A program made the translations under genes and the position numbers. Below, piece by piece: positions 24,480 through 33,752 of a stretch of 64,000 nt of DNA; position 1 is the stretch's first letter, and every line of letters starts with the position of its first letter. Origin of the DNA: Toxorhynchites rutilus septentrionalis (lineage: Eukaryota; Arthropoda; Insecta; Diptera; Culicidae). Under the pieces are notes generated by a model. The model worked only from the letters and a program-made list of their open reading frames with translations, did no database searches and had not been told where the DNA came from. Location of the stretch: NCBI RefSeq assembly GCF_029784135.1, contig NC_073746.1:246087307-246151306 (forward strand). The letters run 5' to 3'.

Positions 24480-24616
24480 TTGAAAATTATATTTAAGAAT
24501 TCGGCTTCTTTAAACTTAAGTAACTGAGTCTATAAAAATAAACGAATTAATAAAAAAAAATTAAAAAAGAAACAATTAAACTCCAACACAGCTTAGATTC
24601 CGTTAACTCTCATTCT

Positions 24617-25110
24617 GAAGGTCTTCGTAGCCACTTGGTTACGCGTTCGCTTACTAAGCGATCGATCGTGAGTTCAAACTCAGGGCCTCAATTGACCATC
24701 TTTGTGTTGTTATAGAATAACTACGTCCATGCAACAATCATCACCTATGGAGATCGATCCACGGTCGAAATAAGATCGATTCATCAATACAACTGCTCTG
24801 TTCTGCAAGACACATCGGGCTGCTGTTCTACAAATAGCCCAACAATGATCAATATCAACTGTCTCCGCTGTCCGGTCTGCGCAACAATGGAAGAACAGAT
24901 AGAATACCCTTACGCCTAAATGGCTACTACAGACTAATTTACCATAATGTAATGGAACAGAAAAACCTAACGCCTAAATGGCTACTACTAATTACTGTGT
25001 AATTTACAATTTATAGAAACATAAACATATGTACATGTACACGATACAAACCCGGCTCTGTTAAAAAAGAAGATAAAATGCTAATGAGCCTGAGAAATAA
25101 ATAAATGGGA
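24617..25110 (+). mobile_element. tRNA-derived SINE
   Basis: The head carries an A-box-like TAGCCACTTGGTTACGCG, an anticodon-like stem GCTTACTAAGC and a B-box-like GAGTTCAAACTC spaced as in tRNA genes. The body has a duplicated ACGCCTAAATGGCTACTAC block (24926 and 24970). The tail ends in GAGAAATAAATAAATGGG. Mosquito Feilai-type SINEs have this architecture; the exact family is not established. Confidence 0.65.
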
Positions 25111-25144
25111 TAAAAAAAACTCTCATTCAGATAATATAGATATC

Positions 25145-25492
25145 AAATCGCGGAGGCTTTCCCGACGACGGTGTTGACATGAACTTTGCAATTGAACTTG
25201 CAGTCTAAATAAACACCAAGATTTTTAATACAGTCGACGTTGGCTAGCGGAACATAATCACGATGATAGCCGAAATGAATTGAGCCTTCCCTTCTAGAAA
25301 AAAGAGATTGTGTAGCACGTATTTGGATTCAGTGTCAAACGATCGGTCCATTTTTTTTAAATTTCCAATTGGCGAAAACTTCAACCTCGAAGGAGCGCCC
25401 AATCAGATAAGATTTCAGCCAATGTAAAACATTTCCGCTAAAAACATGTTTTTGCACTGCAATATCGTTGTTGGTTTCGTCGAAGGCTGGTG
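25145..25492 (-). pseudogene. Jockey/CR1-like reverse transcriptase fragment with internal deletion
   Basis: Minus strand: FDETNNDIAVQKHVFSGNVL and HWLKSYLIGRSFEV from the palm. A deletion removes the YADD box, then TISFSRREGSIHFGYHRDYV and CIKNLGVYLDCKFNCKVHVN come from the thumb. This is the same organisation as LINEs whose 3' end is seen at 62368-62890. Broken and inactive. Confidence 0.7.
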
Positions 25493-25920
25493 ACAGCTGC
25501 CATACAAATGAAACACAAATTTCTGTATTACTCGAGAATTTATCAAGAAAACGACACCAAATTAGGTATATGGAGGTTTTAGGGCGCAATAAATGTTTTC
25601 ACGGTTTCACGGTCGAGTAAAGCAGAAATTCGTGTTTCATTTGTATGGCACCGTCTAAATACAAATGAAACACGAATTTCTGCTTTACTCGAGAACTAAT
25701 CGAGCAAATGAAACGAAATTTGGCATGTGGAGGTTGTAGGGTGCAATAAATGATTCTATGGTAGTTAGCAAAGAAACCAAATTTGGCATGTGGAGGTTTT
25801 AGGATATAAGTGTTTAGGACAATAAGTGTTTCTATGGGGTTAGATACTCCTCCCCCTCTCTTATAGCGAATTCGTTTTTAAAACTGAGTCAGTGCCAAAC
25901 TGATTCTGTAATAAAAAAAC
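25492..25920. repeat. Dispersed repeat with 32-bp perfect palindromic core
   Basis: Arms 25614-25645 and 25660-25691 are exact reverse complements around a 14-nt loop. The arm text (CATACAAATGAAACAC, TTTCTGC, ACTCGAGAACTAATC) recurs at 35636-35800 next to a Helitron-like 3' end. ATTTGGCATGTGGAGGTT occurs twice. A GCGAATTCGTTTTT block at 25866 is the complement of sequence at about 35610. Confidence 0.65.
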
Positions 25921-26458
25921 GTTTTCAGTTTCACGAATGCGGTGGTTTGTTGGTGTGCGTTATATAGTCTGATTTGTTTACGTTTGCGACGACAAATGTA
26001 CAGTGTCGACGTCTGGTGGTGATATTAGTGCTTGGGAGGTAAATTATTCTCCATCAGATCAGAAGGGCCAAGTGCAGTGTAAAAATAAAAATGAATGAAA
26101 ATTTTTACTTCATATTGTTTGATTACCAAACACATGTAGTTCTGACACTCACTTAACCATTTGTCGATGCATTTCCTGTTTGTTCCACAAATAATTACTA
26201 TTATAATATAAAATCATCATTAGTCACAGTTTTCGGTTCGTTTTCGTTTCGCTTATTTCATCACATAAAATAAATATTCGATACGTTAAAGTAAATTTTC
26301 ATTCATAATTTTGATTTTGAAAGCTGGTTTATTCCACCTGAAAATCCATCATTATTTTCGCCTCACAATGAAAGCACACGTAGCTTAACGCCGTCTACGC
26401 GAATAAACTCTTCAAAATCAGAATCCGAATTGAATTACGATTTCAATAATAAAAAAAA
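25921..26458. other. Non-coding, no gene recognised
   Basis: AT-rich, only short frames, no repeat boundary apart from the A-run leading into the histone-derived unit at 26459. Confidence 0.4.
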
Positions 26459-26631
26459 GACGGGTGGGTAATGTCGGGGACATAACCGGAGTGACGTAGG
26501 ACAATACAAAGGGGACAGCTTTTGTTAAATATATATTTTAAATATATTGTTTTATTTTGAATACGTGAATACCTACCTATCTACCTGAAAAATGGATTAG
26601 TTTACTGTTTACTCTTTATGAATATGTTGAT

Positions 26632-26647
26632 GGTTCTGAAAAGAACC
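26632..26647 (-). terminator. Histone mRNA 3' stem-loop (H2A-derived copy 1)
   Basis: Minus strand GGTTCTTTTCAGAACC: a perfect 6-bp stem with a TTTC loop, preceded by CCAAA and followed by ATC. This matches the metazoan replication-dependent histone 3'-end signal bound by SLBP. Confidence 0.85.
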
Positions 26648-26885
26648 TTTGGTGTTGTGTTTTTGTTATCACTCGATTTCCCATCTTGTTTGGTTATACC
26701 TTCCTGCTTAGCTATTGCGTTTGCCACTCGCCACAGCTTCCACAGTTGGAAAATTTCTTCCCATCCAGCTTGGGACAAGTGGTTCAGTAAATTACATTTA
26801 ATGCGACGTGCCGGAGAAACACTTTGCCACTCACTGAAACTAATTGTTGCCTTGATGAGCGCCGAACCGAAGTTGCTCTGTTCTT

Positions 26886-27115
26886 GATGCGGGTTTTCTG
26901 ATTGTCGTGAGCAGCTTTGCAAGCCAACTCGAGCACTCCGACGGCCGAAACTCTATAATCGCTGTTAGGTATACTGGTGCTCCGGCACCAATCCGTTCGG
27001 CCTAGTTACCCTTGCGGAGCAATCAGTGAATGCGACCAACAGGGAACTGGAGACCTGCACGGTTCGAGTGAGACTTTGCCTTTCCCTTAACTTGTCCTCC
27101 TTTGTTACGTCCACG
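26886..27115 (-). pseudogene. Histone H2A pseudogene fragment, copy 1
   Basis: Reads [20 protein letters not shown] and [10 protein letters not shown], then a stop replacing arginine, LLRKGN, a stop, ERIGAGAPVYLTAII, a frame change, and AAHDNQKTRI. This covers residues 3 to about 81 of H2A. The initiator region is altered and the C-terminal third is replaced by unrelated sequence, so it cannot make H2A. Confidence 0.85.
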
Positions 27116-27186
27116 ATGCCGATGCCGTACAACCTCACGGGTTTACGGTTTGAAAGAAAATAAGATATTTTTTTGGGGTCCGCGTG

Positions 27187-27193
27187 TTTTATA
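27187..27193 (-). promoter_or_regulatory. TATA box of histone-derived unit
   Basis: Minus strand GAGTATAAAACACGCG lies 72 bp upstream of the H2A-homologous start, as in histone genes. Copy 2 has the same box at 63703-63709. Confidence 0.6.
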
Positions 27194-27307
27194 CTCTAGC
27201 GGTACACACTCACAGGATAGAGACAAATCGGCAGACTCAGCCAGAGGGGCGAGTCCAACGAGACGAACGAATGAGCGTTAAAAGGGAGCGATGGCAAAAA
27301 AATCCAT

Positions 27308-27838
27308 CATACTGATTTTAACCTCCGACCGAGAAGGTCGCTTTTATTTTCAGCTTAGCAGTTGGACGTTTTGGACAAGCGGACTAGGACGTCCCCCCCC
27401 GGCGTTTTCGAAAGGAGCGATTTCATCGGTTTTAGTGTGGCAGCAGAAAAAGAAGCAGGAAACAACAGTTCGTTTCGACCGTGAGGAGCGGGCGCCTACC
27501 GGTGAACCGGAAAAGCGCGCGCTTTTGCGGCGTCACTGACGCCACGCCCCCTTTTTCTTTTCTGGCAGTGTTGCCAATTTTAAAAGTAGTGCTTAGTGTT
27601 TACAAAATAAAATAAAATTTAAAAAGAAGACGCACGCGTACGGACTGTGAAGTGACAAGAGGGAATAATTCCAAAAGTTTACCCGCGATATTGGTGGTTT
27701 TTCAAGTGCTCTTGTATAAAAAGTAGTATCTTCTGGGAACATATCCCCAAGTGTCAAGCCCTCACAAGAATAACTCAGTGCTTTAGTGCAAAGTGAAACC
27801 CACTTGTCGGCTATACCTAGGGTGTAGCCGACAACAAA
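27308..27838 (+). promoter_or_regulatory. 5' UTR and presumed internal promoter of the I-like element
   Basis: Leader between the target duplication and ORF1. I-type LINEs carry their promoter within the transcribed 5' end; here that is inferred from position. It is GC-richer than flanks (GCGCGCGCTTTTGCGGCGTC) and contains purine-rich AGCAGAAAAAGAAGCAGG. Confidence 0.5.
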
Positions 27839-29272
27839 ATGGCTTCCAGTAGCTCCGGGCCTCCTCAAGGCCGGGCTACAAACCTGTACGAAGGGAAACC
27901 TACCCAACGTACCTCTCCAAAGTGGGCCGACCCACTCAACGGCAATTTGCAGATTCTGCTCCTTCGTGCAACAGGAGAGAACGTGATCCCTTCCAATCCG
28001 TTCATAGTTAGTAAAACTATCTCCAACGTTGCGGGGGATAAATTTAACAGCGCGAGACCACAACGAGACGAAAAAAAGAGGACGCAGTATATTCTTACAA
28101 CCAAGGACAAGGATATTATTGGTAAGCTCCTTTCAATAACTAAATTGATAGATGAAACCCCTGTTGAAGTTATCTTTCACCCAACATTAAATCAACGCAA
28201 ATGCGTTGTCACTTGCCGTGATGTCATTGACATCAAAGAATCCGTACTGGTTACTGAGCTTTCCGATCAAGGTGTGATCGATGTCAAGCGTATTACCAGG
28301 AAGGATAACAACATTGTTGTCCCAACGGCAACCTTAATTTTGACCATTCGTGGAACGGTTGTTCCCGATTTCATTTATTTCGGGTTCATTCGAGTCGGGA
28401 CTAGAAACTTCTACCCTAATCCCATGCAGTGCTACAAATGCTATAAATTTGGGCATACGACCAAGCGATGCAAGCGCGAAAATCCGCTTTGCAGAAACTG
28501 CGGCCAAGAACATTCGGAACAAAAAACAGAAGCAAACATAGTTTGCAATGCTTCAGCTTTTTGTGTCAACTGCCAAGGAAACCACTCCTCTTCCAGTAGG
28601 AATTGTCCCGTATGGCAAAATGAAAATAAAATTACCAGAATCAGAATCGATAATGGAATTTCACACAAAGAGGCAAAGGAACAGTTTCAACTACAAAACA
28701 ATGGCTCTTCATTCGCAAGTGTTCTGCAAAACAGACTCACCAACTTGCAAAAGCCAGCACCCACATGTAACTGCAAATGTAACTGCGCCTCGGCCGTTTC
28801 GGCCACTTCTAGTCGCGAAAGCACCCCCCCAAATGACACTACATTCGATACAACCATGACAGATTCAACAACTGGTAGTTCATCAACTGAATCCGAAAGC
28901 GAATCAGTCATTTCTATGGATACGTCTGATGTTCCAAACAAAAACAAAAACAAAAGAAAAATAACTAAAGGATCATCCTCAGAGTCAGATCAAAAATCTG
29001 AAGATGAGACCCAAACAAACAAGGACAAGAAAAGAACTAAGAATGAACAAAGACAGACACCAACAACAAATAACAATACAACCCCAACAGAAAACAACAA
29101 CAACAACAACACATATCAAACAAAAAACAACAATAACAACAACAGAAACGCACATTCAACAAAAAACAACACAAACACAACAAACACTCCAAAGACTTCT
29201 ACACCAAACAAAAACAACACCAATACCTCAAAGAAAGCTTCTCTTTCCAAGGGTAAAGGACCATCGAACTAA
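27839..29272 (+). CDS. I-like element ORF1, Gag-like nucleocapsid protein
   Basis: 477 codons from an ATG with AAA before it. Function: RNA-binding Gag-like protein that coats LINE RNA. Residues ~197-255 hold three zinc-knuckle-type cysteine clusters (CYKCYKFGHTTKRC, CRNCGQEH, CVNCQGNHSSSSRNC), the usual number in I-clade ORF1. Residues ~330-477 are low-complexity, rich in Asn, Thr and Lys, and encoded almost only by A and C. The N-terminal ~190 residues show no domain I can name. Intact and open. Stop at 29270; ORF2 follows in another frame. Confidence 0.85.
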   Translation: MASSSSGPPQGRATNLYEGKPTQRTSPKWADPLNGNLQILLLRATGENVIPSNPFIVSKTISNVAGDKFNSARPQRDEKKRTQYILTTKDKDIIGKLLSITKLIDETPVEVIFHPTLNQRKCVVTCRDVIDIKESVLVTELSDQGVIDVKRITRKDNNIVVPTATLILTIRGTVVPDFIYFGFIRVGTRNFYPNPMQCYKCYKFGHTTKRCKRENPLCRNCGQEHSEQKTEANIVCNASAFCVNCQGNHSSSSRNCPVWQNENKITRIRIDNGISHKEAKEQFQLQNNGSSFASVLQNRLTNLQKPAPTCNCKCNCASAVSATSSRESTPPNDTTFDTTMTDSTTGSSSTESESESVISMDTSDVPNKNKNKRKITKGSSSESDQKSEDETQTNKDKKRTKNEQRQTPTTNNNTTPTENNNNNNTYQTKNNNNNNRNAHSTKNNTNTTNTPKTSTPNKNNTNTSKKASLSKGKGPSN

Positions 29273-29412
29273 TTCTCTTTGAATAGTTCAAACATACACA
29301 CAATTAAGACTTAGGAATTAGAGTTAAAAACACCAACACATTCACTCCAACACAGAAATTCGGGATACAATGGAACATCAGAAGTATCCGACGAAATATT
29401 CTAGAACTGAAA

Positions 29413-32400
29413 ATGCTTATTTCAAACTCTAATCCCACAGTCATAGCCCTTCAAGAAACTATGACTCCAAACAACTTCGATAAACACTTCATCTCAAAAT
29501 ATATCACATATTTCAAAGAGGGTCCCAACCCCTCAAAAAACGGAGTTGCAATCGCAATCAAAGATGGCACTCCACATGATCTTCTTCCCATTACCACTGA
29601 TCTTCAGGCAGTGGTAGTGCGCATTAAACACCCCTTTCCAATCACCGTCGTTAGCATCTACATCACTAATGATTCCGATCCGAACACTCTACGCGGCCAA
29701 CTGGACCATCTGTTCGCCCAACTTCCCGCCCCAATCATGCTTATGGGTGATTTCAACGCCCACTCATACGCCTGGGGAGGTGCATACCTCGATCGAAAAG
29801 GATCCATCATTGAGGATTTCATATCCGACCATTCTCTTCTCCTTCTTAACAACGGCCAACACACCAGAATCCATTATTCTGGTACTACTTCAGCCATCGA
29901 TCTCACTATAGTATCAGACAAACTATCTTCAAAACTTTCTTGGAACATCCACGATGATACTTGCGGAAGCGATCATTTTCCAATCTTCACTTCCTTCGGC
30001 CAAACTTCTCCAGAGTTTTCAACAAGGCCAAGATGGAAATTTGAATACGCTGACTGGGCTGGCTATCAGTTTGACATTGAAAACCGCCTCTCCGCTAAAC
30101 GAGATTGGACAGCCAAGGAATTCTCCAAAGTTGTCCTAGAAGTTGCAATGGTGCACATCCCCAGAACCAGTGGCATCCCTGGCAGGAAATGTGTCCCATG
30201 GTGGTCGCCTGAGCTGAAGGCAGCGATCAAAGGTCGACGTAAGGCCCTACGCAAATTAAGAAAGGCCCATCCGGACAGCCCACTGAGACCCACTCTGCTT
30301 GCAGAGTTCCAAAGGGCTCGCAAAGAAGCTAAGACTGCTATCAACACAGCCAAGCACAACAGTTGGGTTAAATTCGTCAGCGAAATTAATCCCAACGCGT
30401 CAACAAAGGATTTATGGAGTAAGATTGGCAGGCTTCATGGAAAGAAAAGAAGCAAAGAATATAATCTTCTAATTAACGGTCAATACACCAATGACCGGAA
30501 AATCATCGCCGAGGCGTTTGGAGATTTCTTTGCTTCCGCCTCCTCCAATCAAAACTACGACCAAACCTTTCTAACCCACAAAACGGAATGCGAAAGAATT
30601 CCCATCGATTTTCATACCGATGTGGAATTTGACTTCAACAAAAACCTCTCCCTCAAAGAGCTCGATTGGGTACTGAACAAAGTCAAACAAGGATCCACAG
30701 GACCTGATGACATTAGCTACCCTATGCTTAAGAATCTACCCCATCTCGGGAAAAAAGCACTTCTGAAGCTCCTCAACAAAGTCTGGGACAGTGGAACCCT
30801 CCCCAGTTGCTGGAAAGAGGGTTTAATGATCTGTATCCCGAAACCAGACATGAACAACCATCTTCTTGACAATTTCCGCCCCATCACTCTCCTAAGTTGT
30901 GTTGGGAAAGTCTTGGAAAAAATGGTCAATCGACGCTTAACGACTTTTCTAGAGTCAAATAAGCTGATTGATCCCAGACAATTCGCCTTCCGTGCGGGAA
31001 AAGGTACAGAAGATTGCCTTGTAGCAATCGAAAAAATCCTAGACGACGCAACTGAAAAATTACACCACATTGATATTGTTTCCCTGGATTTATCCAAGGC
31101 CTTCGATCGGGCATGGAGGTACCCAGTGCTGAAAAGCCTTTTCGACTGGGGGATTCGTGGGAGATTAGGTCTCTTCGTTAAAAGTTTTCTAGAAAACCGG
31201 TCTTTCAAAACCGTTATTAACAACCACCAATCTTCTCTAAAAATCCCAGAAAACGGCTTCCCACAAGGCTCAGCACTTTCACCAACCCTCTTCAACATTG
31301 CCATGCAATCTCTATTCGAGATTATCCCGGACCATATAAAGGTCATAGTCTATGCAGATGACATCACTCTTATCTCTACGAGCTGCTTCGGCTTAATTCA
31401 GAGAAAGAGGCTTCAAAAAACCTTAGACTCCATCCAAAACTGGGCTCTAAAAACAGGTTTTAAAATTTCCCCGGAGAAATCCAAACACATACACATCGGA
31501 AAAGCTCTCAGAAGGAGAACCTATCTTCAGCTCAACAAAATCCCGATCCCTACAATGAGGACATTGAAAATACTAGGGGTTACTTTCGACAAGAAACTCA
31601 ACTTCCTATCACATTCCCAAAAGACCAAAATAGCCACCAGAAAGAAATTGAACATCATCAAGTCTATCGCAGGCAACCTAGCCTCCGGTCATAGAAAGAC
31701 GTTGCTAAATGTTGTAAATGTTTGGTTGGTCCCACAAATCCTTTACGGAATAGGCACCTTCAGCCGTGGAGGGGACAGGGTGTTAAACACCATTCAACCA
31801 ATTTACAATAAAGCAATTCGGCTCGCAATTGGCGCTTTTCCCACCAGTCCTACTCTTGCTGTAATGGCAGAAAGTGGGCAACTTCCCTTCACCCACCTGG
31901 TAACAAAAGCCATCACGAATAAAGCCATCCGTCACTTGTCACTCCCCGAAAGCGACCACAATGTCCCATTAATACATAGAGCTAAAACATGGTTCAAAAA
32001 TCTCACGAACAAAGATCTTCCCGATATATGTGAACGTTCATCTGCGACGGGAAGAAATTGGAACGTCAAACCGCCGAACATTAACCTTGAACTTCTCAAG
32101 ACAGTTCGAGCGGGAGACCCTTCTCCAAAAGTCAAAGCCTGCTTCAATAACCTCGTTGCATCCAATTTTCAAATCAACCACCAAGTATACACAGATGGTT
32201 CAGTCAGTGCCGATGGAGTTGGATGTGGAGTCTTTGAGAGTAGATACACTGGTAGCTTTTCTCTTCCACCGCAATGCTCCATCTTCAGTGCGGAAGCTTT
32301 CGCCCTTTTAATAGCTACCCAAGAATGCACCCATGAGTTTCTTCCTACCACAATATTCTCAGACTCAGCTAGCTGTCTCCACGATCTTCTGAGTGGAAAC

Positions 32401-32961
32401 AGCAAACACCCATGGATTAAGCAAACAGAAGAGGCTGCTTCAAATAAAAACATCTCCTTCTGCTGGGTTCCTGGTCACTCAGGAATCCGTGGAAACACAG
32501 CCGCCGACATACTGGCCGGCAAGGGCAGCAAAATAGATCCCCCAGACATGCCCTGTCCTCCATCTGACATTGTCCGCTGGGTAAAACAGCAAGTCCGTGA
32601 AAGCTGGGACATAGGCTGGATAAACAGCCGTCCCACTCATCTTCATAAAATTAAAAATTCCACTCTCCCTTGGGATGACCGCCTCAATAGTAGGGAAAGG
32701 CAAGTCCTTACCCGTCTTCGAATTGGGCACACTAACTTCACCCACTCACACTTGTTCTGCAGAGCCGAAAAACCCCAATGTGCTTGCAACGAAGCTCCGG
32801 TTTCCGTTAGCCATCTTTTACTTGAATGTCAACATACCAAAGATGCTCGAGTCCGACACAACATAGGTCAGAGTCTCCGAGATATCCTCAGTAGAGACGA
32901 GACCCAAGAAACCAATTTAATTGCGTTTCTGAAAGAAACCGACTTCTTTGGTAAAATCTAA
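29413..32961 (+). CDS. I-like element ORF2, endonuclease-reverse transcriptase-RNase H
   Basis: 1182 codons from the first ATG. Endonuclease: VIALQET (~15), MGDFNAHSYAWGG (~110) and SDHFPIF (~187). Reverse transcriptase: FRPITLLSCVGKVLEKM (~487), LDLSKAFDRAW (~557), GFPQGSALSPTLFN (~614) and VYADDITLIS (~646) with both catalytic aspartates. RNase H: VYTDGSVSADGVGCGVF (~924), SDSASCLHDLL and WVPGHSGIRGNTAADILAG (~1017). The C-terminal motif is CACNEAPVSVSHLLLEC. The frame is open back to 29308 with no ATG, and the missing first endonuclease motif (QWNIRSI) lies there, so translation probably begins upstream of 29413 at a non-AUG codon. All catalytic residues I can check are present. Confidence 0.9.
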   Translation: MLISNSNPTVIALQETMTPNNFDKHFISKYITYFKEGPNPSKNGVAIAIKDGTPHDLLPITTDLQAVVVRIKHPFPITVVSIYITNDSDPNTLRGQLDHLFAQLPAPIMLMGDFNAHSYAWGGAYLDRKGSIIEDFISDHSLLLLNNGQHTRIHYSGTTSAIDLTIVSDKLSSKLSWNIHDDTCGSDHFPIFTSFGQTSPEFSTRPRWKFEYADWAGYQFDIENRLSAKRDWTAKEFSKVVLEVAMVHIPRTSGIPGRKCVPWWSPELKAAIKGRRKALRKLRKAHPDSPLRPTLLAEFQRARKEAKTAINTAKHNSWVKFVSEINPNASTKDLWSKIGRLHGKKRSKEYNLLINGQYTNDRKIIAEAFGDFFASASSNQNYDQTFLTHKTECERIPIDFHTDVEFDFNKNLSLKELDWVLNKVKQGSTGPDDISYPMLKNLPHLGKKALLKLLNKVWDSGTLPSCWKEGLMICIPKPDMNNHLLDNFRPITLLSCVGKVLEKMVNRRLTTFLESNKLIDPRQFAFRAGKGTEDCLVAIEKILDDATEKLHHIDIVSLDLSKAFDRAWRYPVLKSLFDWGIRGRLGLFVKSFLENRSFKTVINNHQSSLKIPENGFPQGSALSPTLFNIAMQSLFEIIPDHIKVIVYADDITLISTSCFGLIQRKRLQKTLDSIQNWALKTGFKISPEKSKHIHIGKALRRRTYLQLNKIPIPTMRTLKILGVTFDKKLNFLSHSQKTKIATRKKLNIIKSIAGNLASGHRKTLLNVVNVWLVPQILYGIGTFSRGGDRVLNTIQPIYNKAIRLAIGAFPTSPTLAVMAESGQLPFTHLVTKAITNKAIRHLSLPESDHNVPLIHRAKTWFKNLTNKDLPDICERSSATGRNWNVKPPNINLELLKTVRAGDPSPKVKACFNNLVASNFQINHQVYTDGSVSADGVGCGVFESRYTGSFSLPPQCSIFSAEAFALLIATQECTHEFLPTTIFSDSASCLHDLLSGNSKHPWIKQTEEAASNKNISFCWVPGHSGIRGNTAADILAGKGSKIDPPDMPCPPSDIVRWVKQQVRESWDIGWINSRPTHLHKIKNSTLPWDDRLNSRERQVLTRLRIGHTNFTHSHLFCRAEKPQCACNEAPVSVSHLLLECQHTKDARVRHNIGQSLRDILSRDETQETNLIAFLKETDFFGKI

Positions 32962-33742
32962 ACCGAAATACTAAATACCTTGGAAAGTGCTTATTAAAGT
33001 TCGCCACTTCACAGTCATGTATGCGTGTTTATGTGTGTATACACATGTATGTACGGGTCGGAAGGAAGGTATTCATACATGTATATACACGCATTCAATA
33101 ATATTAAATAACAAATAATATAATATATACTTTCATACCCACATCTATCTTCTATCCATTACATTATACTTTAATCAACTTCCTATTCCTACAGCCACAC
33201 TCACCAAGGAGAATAAATTCATTAAATAAACCTCTCCATTTTTCAGCTATACTATATACCATTAAATTCAAAACCACTATATTTTATTATCTATTCAAAC
33301 TGTATTTCATTTCATTTCACCCCACCCCACACCTACTCCTCCCCTCTTTCCTTCCCATACCACTCCCACCCCCTCCCAATCCACTAATCCCACCCAAATC
33401 CTTTCCACTCCTTTCCTTCCTATCCTCCTGAGAGGGGCCGTTTTGTTTTTTGGCTTTGGAACACGCCTTTCGCTAGGTCACTTGTGCTTCGTTACTGCTT
33501 TGGTCCTCGGATCAGTAAATTTTTACTTTTCTTTACAGCATATATTAAATATCTTATGAAGCATAGGATCCCTTCCTACCTTCTTCTTTAACCGAGAGTC
33601 GAGCGGACAGGTCTGATGAGTGATTTTGTTGGTTTCCCTTTCGCCAGTCCCCTCTGGGCTGGTCTTATTGTGGCTCTTCACTGGGCTAGAGGCGAATGAA
33701 CTGCAAAGTTTAAAGCCTCTTAAAAACAAAGAAAGAAGAAGA
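32962..33742 (+). other. 3' UTR of the I-like element
   Basis: Holds an inverted repeat (ATGCGTGT...ACACATGTATG at 33020-33053 against CATACATGTATATACACGCA at 33074-33093), a nearly pure pyrimidine/AC tract at 33295-33425 and a 3' terminal block GGGCTAGAGGCGAATGAACT near 33690. A truncated relative of that block lies at 36836-36932. Confidence 0.6.
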
Positions 33743-33752
33743 AAAATCCATT

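Larger units (their letters stand above)
26459..27302 (-). repeat. Histone H2A-derived dispersed unit, copy 1
   Basis: On the minus strand the unit has the order of a histone gene: a TATA box (27187-27193), H2A coding fragment (27115-26886), unrelated trailer and histone-type 3' stem-loop (26647-26632). After the stem-loop it contains TAACCGGAGTGACGTAGGAC and ends at GACGGGTGGGTAATG next to an A-run. Copy 2 at 62970-63828 is nearly identical over its full length, so the whole unit moved or was duplicated as one piece. Confidence 0.8.
27308..33742 (+). mobile_element. Full-length I-clade non-LTR retrotransposon
   Basis: The ~6.4-kb element is flanked by a 10-bp direct duplication AAAAATCCAT (27298-27307 and 33743-33752). 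It has a ~530-bp 5' leader, ORF1 (Gag), ORF2 (endonuclease, reverse transcriptase, RNase H), a pyrimidine-rich 3' UTR and an A-rich tail ending AAAGAAAGAAGAAGAAAAA. Both ORFs are uninterrupted, unlike almost every other element here, suggesting a young copy. It inserted at the edge of H2A-derived unit 1. Order and RNase H content fit the I clade. Confidence 0.88.

Noticed and set aside
24291..24527. Frame with alternating Tyr-Ile repeats
   Set aside because: Pure translation of the (TA)n microsatellite.
26602..26922. Protein-coding reading of the H2A unit trailer (106 codons)
   Set aside because: Shared among copies but with shifting frames and no known domain; treated as non-coding trailer.
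27593..28110. Long minus-strand frames over I-like ORF1 5' part
   Set aside because: Shadow frames of an ORF1 that has zinc-knuckle motifs on the plus strand.
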